A DNA stretch of 64,000 bases, from positions 637,001 to 701,000 of the forward strand of contig VICG01000015.1 of assembly GCA_008692225.1 (NCBI GenBank), given 5' to 3'. A program made the translations under genes and the position numbers. The first letter of the stretch is position 1, and each line of letters starts with the position of its first letter. Below, piece by piece: positions 24,072 to 35,924 of the stretch. Source of the DNA: Monilinia fructicola. Lineage: Eukaryota > Ascomycota > Leotiomycetes > Helotiales > Sclerotiniaceae. The notes under the pieces were generated by a model. The model was not told the origin of the DNA. It did no database searches and worked only from the letters and a program-made list of their open reading frames with translations.

Positions 24072-24915
24072 CTAAATACAAAAATACAAAATCACAATTT
24101 TGCTAGGTACCCAATTGGGTTTCCTCTTTTCCACAAAACTCCTCACTCCCTCCTTCATATTCGGTCCCTTGTCCATCCTACTGTACCAATTTTGCTCTAT
24201 CAGTCTCGTCCCCTCCTCCGCACCCACACCTTCCCATCCCATCTTGATTCCCTCTCTACTCACAATAACACTATCCGGACTATTCGCCGCTATCAGTTCC
24301 GCCATTTTGATAGCTTCTTCAACACACTTCCCGGTCCCCCACAACCCTATTCACCAAGCCCCATTCCATAGCCTCCTCAGCTCCGAGCGTCCTTCCCGTC
24401 AACGCCATTTCCATAGCCCTTTGCTTCCCGACCGTCCTCACTAACCTCGTCAACGCCCCCGCCAAAGCCACCACCCCAATCTTCACCTCCGGTAACGCAA
24501 ACACAGCATGTGATTCAGCAATCACCATATCGGCATTTATGATCATTTCGCACCCGCCCCCAAAACATATTCCGTTCACCGCACATATTATAGGCTTCTT
24601 TCCGCCTCGACGACTTAGACCACCAAAGCCCGATGCGGGCAATGAGCGAGCTTGACTCGAGGCAGATGTAGATAACGAATTATTCGAGTCCCATTCTTTG
24701 AGATCTGCGCCTGCACAGAAACTCCGTCCAACACCTGTTAGGACGGCACACCGAAGCCCGGGCTCGGCGTCAAACCATCGGAAAACCCGATCTAGTTCGT
24801 TGTGGGTGAAGGTGTCGAGGCAGTTGAGTGATGAGGGACGATTGATGGTTATGAGGAGTGTGGAAGCTGTTGGGAAGGACAGGAGGGTATTTTTGAGGGG
24901 TGTACCGGTGGACAT
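24072..24915 (-). CDS. Enoyl-CoA hydratase/isomerase family protein (one frame break)
   Basis: Crotonase-fold enzyme, about 280 residues, probably of fatty-acid or branched-chain acyl-CoA metabolism. The start is the ATG at 24915-24913 (MSTGTPLKNTLL). Seen in order: strand ASTLLITINRP, oxyanion-hole loop SFCAGADLKEW (residues 65-75), second oxyanion segment CAVNGICFGGGCEM (111-124), ALPEVKIGVVALAG, and MALTGRTLGAEEAMEWGLVNRVVG. There the written frame stops after EVC. The neighbouring frame continues CVEEAIKMAELIAANSPDSV ... FVEKRKPNWVPSK to the stop at 24072. One base too many in the five-C run at 24336-24340 (G run in the coding strand) restores a continuous reading. No clear mitochondrial or PTS1 signal (tail YFCI). 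The exact substrate is not assignable. Confidence 0.9.
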
Positions 24916-25600
24916 ATTGTGGAAATTGAGATGGCGGGGTATTGTAGATGATGTGCAGATGCAAAATTGAGATAAGAAAGAGACAATTAAAAGAAAATTG
25001 TGCAACTGTAATGTACATAGTACATTTACAATGTGCTTGGGGCTGTAGTGAAAGATGCGTTGTCAATCAAGGGCAAGGGGTCCATATTTGGTGGGGAAGA
25101 TAAGCTAGCTTGCCGCGGCCTCGGCAAACCTTTCAAATGTCCAATTAGCCATAACCCTTCTCCTGAACCCCTCACGTATCACTGTAGTAGGTCAAACTAT
25201 TTCTGAATCTAATTCCTTCTTATCAATGAAACTTGAACAGTAACTCGTTTTCTTTCTGATTAGATCATCATACTGACTAAGTAAGAGCAGTAGTAGGTTC
25301 AGTATCTTCCACCAGACCTGGTTCCAAGTCACTAGACATTCTCGACTAAAATATAGGCTGACCTCAAAATAGAATACTTGGCATGCAAGTCCCACAAAAG
25401 CTCTAGCCGCCGAGATGTCCTTGCTAGTTCCCGTGGCCATTCTTCAAGGTAGTTTTCAGGTGAACCCTAGAATGGTGACCCAGTTTTCAGATCAGTAGAC
25501 TGAGTAGAGATGCTACCGCGGCTCGCTACCACTTCGCTTGATTTTCACATGAAATATTTCTGATCCGAATCAAAACCTAAACTTCCAAATTGTATGATTA
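24916..25600. other. Intergenic, upstream of enoyl-CoA hydratase
   Basis: No gene recognised; a short minus-strand open stretch at 25192-25440 has no family features. 25599-25600 is the left TA duplication of the neighbouring inverted-repeat element. Confidence 0.4.
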
Positions 25601-26453
25601 AGTCGCCTACCCTACTTCTCGCCACCCCCCCCATTTGGCCAGCATTTCACACCAAAAACGGCCATTTTAACGTATTTATAACTCTTACGAAAAATGAATA
25701 TATATTTTTTTAAATTTTAATTAGAGCTTCTATATATAATTATTAATAGAATTCTGAAAATCTTAAATTTTTGCGATTTTTTTATAAAGAGTAATATAAA
25801 GATTATAGAAAATTAGAATTTTCGGTTTTGGATTTGTATGGAAATCATATACAAAATTGAAAACTTTTGAAAATAAATATTTATAATTTCTAAACAAAAA
25901 TAATTAAAAATAATCTGTAAATTTTTATAGAATCTATTAATCAATATATAATAAATAAGCTATTTAAATTATATATAATAATTTATAATTATTGAGTAAA
26001 TTAAAATTAAAAATTTTTTATCTAAAATTTTATCGTTAAAATCTAAAAATCTATATTAAACATTTATTATAAAATAATAATATATTATTAAAACGATAAT
26101 ATATTCAATCTAAAGTTAACTTTAAGATTCTTGAAAATTCTTATAGATTATTTTTAGCTATTTTTATTAAATAAATATATTTTTTTTTGAAGATTTTGAT
26201 TTTGTATAGGAATTTACATATAAATCGAAAATTAGAATTTTAATTTTTTATAATCTTTTATTACTCTTTATAAAAAAATCGCAAAAATTTAAGATTTTCA
26301 GAATCTATTAATAATTATATATAGAAAGCTCTAATTAAAATTTAAAAAAATATATATTTATTTTTCGTAGAGTTATAAATACGTTAAAATGGCCGTTTTT
26401 GGTGTGAAATGCTGGCCAAATGGAGGGGGTGGCGAGAAGTAGGGTAGGCGACT
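25601..26453. mobile_element. Long fold-back element (853 bp) with near-identical arms, TA target site
   Basis: The left end AGTCGCCTACCCTACTTCTC and the reverse of the right end are identical for the first 29 bases and match through gccatttggccagcatttc..., aaaaacggccattttaacgt and on for at least 230 bases per arm, with a handful of differences. Weaker similarity continues almost to the centre. TA flanks both ends (25599-25600, 26454-26455), as expected for a Tc1/mariner-class MITE. The outer 75 bases keep normal G/C, the rest is A/T-rich, consistent with RIP. Non-coding. Transcripts across it would form a very long hairpin. Confidence 0.88.
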
Positions 26454-26455
26454 TA

Positions 26456-29039
26456 CACCACAATAAGTGATGACCTCGTAAATCGGTGGATGGAGAGAAA
26501 TGTACTCAGATCATCAAAGGTAACAAGACTCTTTGCTGCTTCAATAAGGAAATTGGATGAGAGATAAAGATGTGGAAATGAACTTCCATCTACCGGTATG
26601 CGTGCTTTGATAGGTTCTACCACTTCGTCTGGGGCTAAGTCCACCGTGAAAAGCCCTGAGAGCCATGGAAAGAATGGCGACAAGCATCTATTTCACTCTC
26701 AAAATCAACTACGCTTCTTCTCTGTATGCATTGGATCATTTGGATGTATTTGGATAGAATCTGGCTTTACTTTCACTTGTTCGAAATAAAGTTTTACAAT
26801 GATCTCCGCGAAATGTATTGAACATCCCCCTCGCAAAAATCGTTGAAATAGATTTGCACACATCTACATACGGCAAAGCCATAAATCTGCCCGCTCTATC
26901 AATATTACCTGTGTAACTATTCTGAGTCTGATAATGATGTCTCACGAGAGGCAATTCTGCATTCTCAGAGCTTTGAATTGAATGTACCCTCTCTCCCACC
27001 TCAGAATTTTCCGGAAACGGCGTTGGTCCATACTTCTTTTTCTTGCTCGGCAATAGCGGTAAGGTTATGTATGATTCAATATTCGCTTAGGTTCAACGCC
27101 GGTTTCTGAACTGTGGACGAATAGTCTACAAATCCACCAAAGACTGGCTGTTCTGACGACGTCAAGGCGTCTAAAGTTCCAAAAATATTGGTTTTCCCTA
27201 TCACCGGAGAAGATTCCGATAAGTGAAGTCCGGAAACCAAGCTATACTCGGTAAACTAATTGTAAGAATAAAATATCTATATCAGCTACTCGAGTACAGC
27301 AATCCTCAAATCGACTGGAATTCTATCCCCATTTTCCCATCTCGCTCCAATTCGATGTGGCTTCAAGCCAATTTTTATAATTCATAAGCTTGATTCAGGT
27401 TACACAGTATGGGTCAAGCTCGGTTTTGTGAATTTGAAGATTAGAACTTGGAGGTCGATTAGTATTACCTTCCTAGAATCAGCTTACTACTAGCTGTATA
27501 TTGCAGAATATTAGTGCATTCGTATATCTTTCTGATATCTAAGATCTAGTAGCACCAAAACCAGCTCGTTATTAAGACATATCTGGTTCAAATAGGTTCA
27601 ACGGAAAGAGTCTGACCGTGAGGTTTTGGGAAGCTTTGCAGATGGTTGATTTTGTCACAGAAAAAGATAACATATTTTTCTACATTGAGCTTTAGTTGAG
27701 ACATCGAATTCGTGGCTGATGGTTGTAATTCCAAAACCTTTACAATGACTCATGTATTTCTCTAGTCACAATGACTATTCTTTGCAGTTGGCATTCACTT
27801 CAAAATGTTATTGTAAGTCTTACTACGATACAGTCTCCTTATTCATGGAGTCTGATATCAACACATGATAATCTTTCACAAGAACAGTACCGCACCAAAC
27901 ATCCATCCCATCCCTAGTCCCCGAATCCGCCCTCAGCAATCATTCCCCTTCTCTCTAGATTTCCCCTCGTCAATTCAATACCTATCTACCATGCATCAGC
28001 AAATAATCACCATACATACAAGATCTAGTCACTCACCCGAGTGCCCGCCCGCAACCCACTCTCAACCAAATATCCGCCTGCTCGCCAGATAATCCAGAAA
28101 TACATTGAATACTAAGATCAAAAGTACTTTTTGGATATAAAGCGTAAGATGTAAGATGTACGATGTGAAAAGTAAGATAGAAAGTACAATATTCTCGATC
28201 TTGAAATCACTGCGAACTCACTTGGCACACACCACATCTAAAGACCAAAAAAAAACCACAATTACGTGCAGAAATTCCAAAAAGAACATAACTGTATTTC
28301 AATACATCGAACATCCAACGTGTAACATCAACACCAACCCAACTGACCACGAAAACGTACCTTCCCCAATGCCATCACGAAAATGTCGTACAGTACTATC
28401 AAACATGTCGGCCTAGTCATTTCATCAGGGACAAAGTAGTGTAACCGTGCAGTAAATGTTTCTCTTTTCCGCAGATATCTTTTGAAAAAGTAATTATATG
28501 AAACGGTGAGTTTGTTGGAAATGGACGAGAATCTACAAATGGGGGTCGAGTCATAGACGGTACGGTTTGACGGTTATTATTAATAGTTGGAGATGGTTAA
28601 TCAACGGAAACTTAGATGAAGGATAGAGCTCTAGGAGGGGAAAGGTCCTCGCTAGTGGTGGAAAGAGGGGGATGGGAATAGACGACGATATTGATTAAAG
28701 TTCTAATGATTCTCGAGTCATGTGGGTATGGACTTACCTTTACTATATGTATAGTAAGTTAAGTTCTAGTGCGCGAAAACTGAAGAAACTCATCATTAGA
28801 GCCAAGATAACAAAATAGAAAATAAGATCAAAGACTGCAGTCATGATATGATGATGATAAGAATTTGGACGTAGATATGCTACGAGATATCGACCCCCAT
28901 AATGATCCCAAATGCCTTTTACCATCTCAATTAAAATCAGTCCGATTATTGATTTCCAATTCGTAACTCATCATTTCGTAAACATGCTTTTTCTTCCTAT
29001 ACACAAACTCGCGTCCTTCGACAAAATGCGTCACTATTA
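26456..29039. other. No confident gene; weak minus-strand coding-like stretches at 26456-27053
   Basis: Minus-strand open readings at 27053-26736 (YGPTPFPENSEVGERVH..., GRFMALPYVDVCKSISTIF) and 26683-26456 look partly protein-like but lack an ATG, a clear splice path or any family I recognise. The second runs into the fold-back element, whose first bases supply its stop, so it may be a gene remnant truncated by the insertion. From 27060 to 29039 nothing is recognised. Confidence 0.35.
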
Positions 29040-31750
29040 CTATTCATCCAATTTCTCCTCAAAATTGCTTCTCCTCCTTGTATCCGGCACTGCAGTCGCA
29101 GCCGTTGTCGACACATCCTGTCCCTCACCAACATTATCCGGACCAAAATAATGCTCTCTCCCTTCGCCCACCACTTGCGGTGGCGTTAATGGACTAACTC
29201 CAGGTCTTTCAACCCCATCATCAATCTCAGGCTGATCTTTCGGTCTCTCGATCTGAATGTGAGGCGTGGGAAGATTTCCATAATCTTCATCTACACTTAC
29301 ACTCGTATCACTAAGTTGTCTCAAATGACCCTTGTCACTTTCTGCTACACTACTAAGATCACTATGAATTCTCCCCCTCTGTACACCACCGGCATTTTCA
29401 TTCAATGTTAAGCTATCCGCGCGTGTAGGAGAAACGGGAGTTTGTCTAGGACTTTGACCCGAGGCTCGAGAGACGGTACTAGCTTGCGAGTGGTTTGAGC
29501 CTGCGGAGGGGGAATGGGTGATGGGGGTTTGATTCCGGGAAATGTGGTTCCAAACGTTAGATTTGGGAGAGAGAGGTACGAGGCCTGTGTTATTATGAAG
29601 TTCGGATGGTTGGGGTGTGGCTGCATGAAAGATGTGTTAGTTACGTGATTCCAAGTTACAAAGCTGGGTTAAAACATACCATCCATCTCTGAATAAAACC
29701 GGTTATCTCCAGCCAGTTCAAAGGGTACAGTCGATACACCAGGTACACGTGTATGATCAGTATCGGCTTCTGAGGATACAGCGTTCAATTCTGTTTCGTC
29801 TGTTGTGACTGTAGGGGCTTTTGGCATCCCTAGGGGTAGAATTGAGCCAGCGAATAGTTCGTCTTCTGTTTTCACTCATAGTTCCAGCTTCGCTTTGGCG
29901 TTCCGATCTTGTGAGACCAAGATACTTGCGACGGCGATAAAGCATGATAGCTAAGACGACAAGAGTAATGAAGAAAAGACCAAGAACAACACCCAGAAAC
30001 AGGTCCAAGATATGCAGGTGTTCCAGATTTGACGGCAACTGCTGAAGGAAGTAATGTAGTTCTATTATTTGTAGGTGTCGACGAAGCTGGAGTGTATGGA
30101 TACCAATTTATGATTTTGGTTCCGTTATACGAAGTACCGAGGAGGTCTGTCATGCTTGAATTTGTGAAACCACCAGATGGTTTGGTTTGAGTAGCGCTAC
30201 CAGTTCCAGAACCTCCAATCACAGAGACAACCTGACTGGGTACAGTATAATTGCTCCATACCAAAGGATCATAAGAATTAAGCCATTGAGGATCACTGAG
30301 ATTGAAATTTGCACAATACCACCTTCGAGGCAGGAGGGTATATAGCCACTTAGAGAGGCGTATCCACCTACAACCACCATTTGATCCGGGTATGGCTTGG
30401 CACATTTATGTCCAGCTCGACCATGAGTATTGTTTCCAGTGTAAACTTTTGTCCAAATGAATGAAGGGATTGACAAAACATACACATCATCCGAGAAAGG
30501 TTGTGAAGGGTGAATACCATCATAGCCTCCATACCAATATATATTATGGCTTGAACCATCTTCGGCTGAGGCAACCACAGTACATCCTTGGGTCAATGCA
30601 CCAGGAGAACTTCCTGATGTTTCTTGTTCGTACCAGACTTTCTTGGAGATGTCGTAAACGGAAACTGTCGTCATAAATCCTGGACTAACTCGACCCTATT
30701 AAGAATCAACAGCGAGCGTTTATCATGGTAGTATTACAACTTACACTTTGAGCATTAACGGATGCATTATTTGCTTGGTTAATAGAAGCATAGGTAGGAT
30801 TAATAACACCTCCAAGTGCAACCAGTATTCCCTGATCGGAAACTGGAATCCAGGCAATCTCAGGGTTAGCACGACCGAGGATAGTCGAAGGTAGTGAGTC
30901 GTTAAACCACTTCGGTGCGGTTTGACTCGACATATCAATGCTAATTAAAGTTTGGGATGTCACATTCGCGAGGTAACTTGCATTTCCTACGCCTGGATCT
31001 TCCCGAATTTCGCCAAAGTCCGCAGCTCTATATCCTGAGAAGTAGAAGCCCAAGTTTTCAGAAGGAATACTGACCGCTCCTCCATAGGTGACGTATCTTG
31101 TTAAATCTGAAGGTAGTTTGATTTGTTCGAAGCCTTGGAAAAACTGCTTGCCAGGAGTACCATCCGAGTAGACTTCATATGATACGGCGGAATCTTCGTC
31201 TGGCGAGACAAAGTCATCTGTTTCAACCAGCAACCCCTCCATATGTATACCACTCATCGTCATTTGCAAACATTGCTCCATCGACATAGTTCGGACCTAA
31301 ATTACTGGCAGCTCCACCATTTGGTGCCTTGGATATAGTTGTAAAAACCGAAGTGATATTGTCGGATATATGAAAGGATGTGTTAAAATTGAGGAGGTAT
31401 ACGATTCCACGAGGATTTCCTTAAGGAATGTAAGTATAGTGTAGAGACTTCCGCATCGGTACTTACCATCACTATAAGGACTAGCATACGATCCATCGCT
31501 CAAGCCAGGCTCCCAAAACAGTTCACCACCATCAACATAGAATGTATCCCGCACAACCGCAGCTAGTATTGTTATTTACTATTGCAATAAAGTGGTTTCA
31601 AATCTTGAACTCTCATATTCGCAAACACATACCTCGAGGCGATGTCCAGTAACACATCGTGGTATTTACCTGATTTGAAAGCCATGTCGCTTGTCCCAAG
31701 CATAATGGGATGATTGAGCCAAGCCAGTAGATGAAACTTAACCAAATCAT
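29040..31750 (-). CDS. Kelch-type beta-propeller, single-pass transmembrane protein (four frame breaks)
   Basis: Five exons: 31750-31633, 31562-31467, 31419-30745, 30695-29680, 29620-29040. The start MIWLSFIYWLGSIIPLCLG is a signal peptide. The lumenal/extracellular part carries Kelch-like blades (DTFYVDGGELFW, EWYTYGGLLVE, GVLVALGGV-type strands, NIYWYGGYDGI, PDQMVVVGGYASLSG) and many N-x-S/T sites. One membrane helix (VVLGLFFITLVVLAIMLY) is followed by RRRK and a Ser/Pro-rich cytoplasmic tail. Corrected length about 827 residues. Four mononucleotide runs break the frame: 31234-31237 (C4, one extra), 30305-30307 (A3, one missing), 29992-29994 (C3, one extra), 29869-29872 (T4, one extra). With these, all exon phases close. 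Family resembles fungal Kelch/galactose-oxidase-fold membrane proteins; function unknown. Confidence 0.85.
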
Positions 31751-33488
31751 TATGAATTATAAATTATGAGGGGTTCAAATCCTCCGTTTATTGATGACCG
31801 TGAAGATGAAAGGTGAAGAGGCTCCAGTGCATCGCAAAATAACTTGTATCGTGAATTTACCAGCAAGAAAGTGTTCTCTTTCCTCTAGAACATCCGTTAT
31901 CAATATCACTCAATCAAGGCTGATAAAAACGGTTGCCACTTCCGCCACCAAAATTCGCGATTCTGTAACTTTAATGCCTGAAGTTCATGAGTTCATAAGG
32001 CCGAGCAAGATATTGGTGTCTAGACTTGACAATGCTTCTGACTGTATCAATGTCTACGGAAAAGGAAAGAAATGAAAGCCTAATTAACATTGGTTCAATG
32101 TACCTCTCATGAATTCGCCCGCTTTAGTGGATTGACGGAGATCTACTTGGGATTGGAGGGGAGAATGCTTGCACTTGCATACTGCAGAAACAGGGTAACT
32201 GAATGAACTATTCGACAAGGAATTAGATATTGATCCAGATTAGGACTTAGCCTTGGTTACCCCCTGCAGAACATCAGCCTTGTGTGTGCAGAAAATGATT
32301 CAGCTGATTACCAACACAAACTTAATCCGATCTATCTTGTATGGAACGGAAATTAGCTCGAGGAAGATATAAATATCAGTTACATGTCTTCAATTTCCAA
32401 CACGAACTGGCGTTGAATGTGTCAGGATTTGAAAGTCAGAATAATGACGGCTTTTCTAAATGAGTTGGTTTCATCAACCAACCACATTTTCAAAACCTCA
32501 CGGATAGCTGCTGAATCACGGAGTGAGAAAAAGGCCGAATACGGTATCGGTACGTTGCGTATGTGTAACGATGCGATGTAGAAAGCATGCTTGTCAGAAT
32601 CACATGGTTCGGTACGAGATTCCTTCTCGAGTTAGGACCTGGGAAGATAGGAAAAGAACGGCAAAATATTCATTTGCTTTCACCCCATTGCTTACAATAC
32701 CTCTCTAGTATGCTCTTTTGCCTAACGTTGACAGGTTGAAGTTGACAGGATAGAATAGGAAATGGTTAAGTGTTTGTCCATGAAGCGGGGCGAAGAATGG
32801 TAGAAGAGCTCTTTTTGAGTTGTCACAACATAAGCCCTAGTTTATTATGAGGCTCTGGAAGAGTCTTTCGCAATAATGATGACTTTTTCGCATGTGTAAA
32901 CCGTATTAATTAGATCATGAGGAGGCACTTAACAAGGTATGATATTTATACAGGTATGATATAAGTATGATATATCAAAAGTGGAATAGAATATTGTTTG
33001 GAAGTCAATGAAGAGAAAAGGAAATGCTGGTAACGGCATTAATAAAAGAAGATACCTGGTCCATCATACGAGAAAGAATGAGGAAGTCAATGAAAAGTCG
33101 TTTGGAAATAACAAATGAAGGAGGTTTGAATAAAATGGTCGGCTTTAACCGACCTTGCCCGAATTCAACCTAGCTCAAGGGTATTTAAGCGAATAATTTA
33201 ATTCTCCAATGACAATGATGATGTTCCCTACGGGACCAAAAATTCTGACCTTTCGACAGTCAGTGAATCTTATGTTAAAAACCTAATTTCACTCACGATC
33301 TACCTGTTTTTTTGTTGCAGAGTTATGCAGAGTTATGCAGGAATCCTTTCATATAGCTCATATAGCTCATATACTAAAAAGTGGAAGGACGAGCTAGTAT
33401 GAACTCTATTATTATGAAAGCTAATCCATTTTTGGAGGCATCACGATCACTTGGACGATCACTTGAACGATCACGATCACGATCATAA

Positions 33489-33519
33489 GCATTATTATTA
33501 TTATTATTATTATTATTGA
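33489..33519. repeat. ATT trinucleotide microsatellite
   Basis: About ten tandem attatt units, preceded by three imperfect cgatcac units at about 33446-33486. Confidence 0.9.
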
Positions 33520-33662
33520 AGCTATTCAGAGATTCGAAGTTGTTGGGCCTATTTGAAGTGTTAACGTTGAAAAAGGCGAGAAATAGGGGGAAAGCGAATG
33601 GAAAAAGCAATTTACCCTTTCGAATTTCAACGATATGTTTTTAACTTACCTTTAATATAATA

Positions 33663-33755
33663 AAAGAATAAAAGAATGAAAGAATAAAAGAATGAAAGAA
33701 TGAAAGAATGAAAGAATGAAAGAATGAAAGAATGAAAGAATGAAAATGAAATGAA
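33663..33755. repeat. GAATGAAA minisatellite
   Basis: An 8-base unit gaatgaaa repeated about ten times, with gaataaaa variants at the left. Confidence 0.9.
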
Positions 33756-33818
33756 GGTATTCAAGAATTAGTATAACGAATATTAAAGCTATTCAACGAA
33801 ACTAATCCATTTTAAGCC

Positions 33819-33896
33819 AACTAACAGATTTTAGACTACCCACAGATAAACTAACAGATTTTAGACTACCTACAGATAAACTAACAGATTTTAGGC
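33819..33896. repeat. 30-bp tandem repeat
   Basis: The unit starting aactaacagattttagacta repeats at 33819, 33849 and 33879 with one or two differences. More decayed copies seem to continue to about 33965 with A/T-ward changes. Confidence 0.85.
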
Positions 33897-34261
33897 TTCT
33901 TTTAAAGAAACTAATAGAATTCTAACTATTTATAGTTAAATTGATATAATTTAGATCATTTATATATACCCACATATTTATAAAACATGATATTTTTGAA
34001 AAAACGTTGATTCACTGGCTTTTTGTAGGAATTCTGGTCCTGTAGGGGTTGATGATGATGATGATGGTGATGATAAATCTTTATCAACCAACCAATCATC
34101 AATCAATCAGTTCTATGTAATAAGTTATGGTCTGCTCCACTGAGCCACAATTTGCCTCCACTTCCGCAATCTCGCACCAACCACCTCTTATTTTCTTTTC
34201 CCTTCACCCCATACGATCCCCTCCATCCACTAGCTACCACCCACTCACAACTTTGGTCCAA

Positions 34262-34452
34262 ATATCTATCCATCCATTCATTCATACATCCCATACATCC
34301 ATAGATCGATATACCCATACACCCATACACCCATATTCATACATCTATACATCCATACATCTCTACATCTATACATTCATACATTCATCCATCCATCCAT
34401 ACGGAATCCATCCATCCGTCCATCCATCCGTCCATCCATCCATCCATCCATA
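34262..34452. repeat. ATCC/ATAC/ATTC tetranucleotide cluster
   Basis: Imperfect catc, catac and catcc units over about 190 bases; the small open readings here are only the translation of the repeat. Confidence 0.88.
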
Positions 34453-35924
34453 TGTAATCATCGAAAGGTTATGTTCACTCATACGCAATCGATCAACCAT
34501 AATATGAATGCAAGAGGACCAGAGTAGAAATGAAGTGTGGATGAAGATGCAGCACTCAATTACAGTAGGTGACTGACCAGCTTCAAGACCAGCTTCCTCT
34601 TTCTTCATTTCTTATCTAACACTCAGTACCTACCTCCCAAACACCTAATACCCTCCTCGATCAAGTAAGTCATATTCCAGTGATGACCCGGCATTTTATC
34701 CACCGCCACTAAGCCACTTTTATCACACTTTGTCACCTGTCAACATATAATTCAACCGGCTTTGCAGAATCTTTGACAACTGTTGGTAGGCAAGATCAAA
34801 TCGACATGTTCACTTGGTTCTGACATACCCAGCTATACGGAATAGCCCCCCAAAGTAGACGCAACTGTAATACGATGACAAAAAAACGGCATTTCGGGTT
34901 CTTACTTTTCTCACAGTAAACAAAACAATTTATTCCTATTCTTCTTCTTGTATTACGTCTCAATCTACCTTTTTTATGTTGTACTGATGATTCTGCAGAG
35001 AAGGTGGCAATCCGTTGCACGGAACATTTTCCGAAAGGGAAAGGACGCGAACTGCGTGGATTTCTTACTCGGGTATCATGTAGTGATATGCGAAGCCTTC
35101 ATCTCGCCATCTAAGAATTGCATTGGGTTTATAGATCCGTCTGCCAAGATGCGTATCATTTTTTGGTTGGACGACGTCATGCAAGGATCGTATATGGGCA
35201 TTTGATGAAATATCAAGGGTAGTGACAACAGTACATTAAACTGTGCTGTCCTATTGAGGCTCACATCTTTTCCCCATTTCCCGCTTTGTATTCTCAAAAA
35301 TCTGCCCTGATGTAGTGTTAGTGAGACAAGAGATCGATTTCTATTCCTTCCTCTCAAATCACCTTATAACCCTGGTGTTAATCCATGTACTACGCTTCGA
35401 TTTTGATTCTCTGCCCTTGGCCCTGCATCTTTTTCATGTCACAACTTTGACATCCAAAGTGGGTTCTCAAAGTAACGTGGTGCATTGGTAGGTTCGTAAT
35501 TTCTAGGGTCTCCTAGCTCTTTGCCATTTCGAGGTTTTTCTCAACAATATCGTCTTGACTTTTTTGCTCGTTTCTGCTTTGTCTCTTGTTGTTCAGCAGT
35601 CATCGTGGCCTACCTGCACGGCTTCGGATTTCTTTTAAGATTGTCTTGGCAAACATATGGCTGGGAAAGTTATCGATTGAGTTTTTGATTGGCTATAAAC
35701 CGCCTCGATTGGAGATTTCCGATCGCTCACTCAGCATTGGATCAGACTAACCGTGGTCGTATATTATAGTCAGGCATACCACCTATTATAGAGCTGCCTA
35801 CAGTCAATCTTTCCTGAACCAAAGAATCAAGTAGCCGTCGTCTTTTTTCGCTCGTTCGAAAGATTTCAGCATATTGCTGTTGTCTACACTATCGTTATTC
35901 CGAAGCGACAGCACAATATTTAAG

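Larger units (their letters stand above)
31751..35924. other. 4.2-kb intergenic region with several tandem repeats, no gene
   Basis: No gene recognised on either strand. It holds several short tandem repeats (listed separately), and its open readings mostly follow those repeats. 34950-35900 has normal composition and is the promoter side of the wall-protein gene, with a pyrimidine-rich leader just before the ATG. Confidence 0.5.

Noticed and set aside
34127..34608. Open readings on both strands with HPSIHP-like repeats
   Set aside because: They merely translate a tetranucleotide microsatellite.
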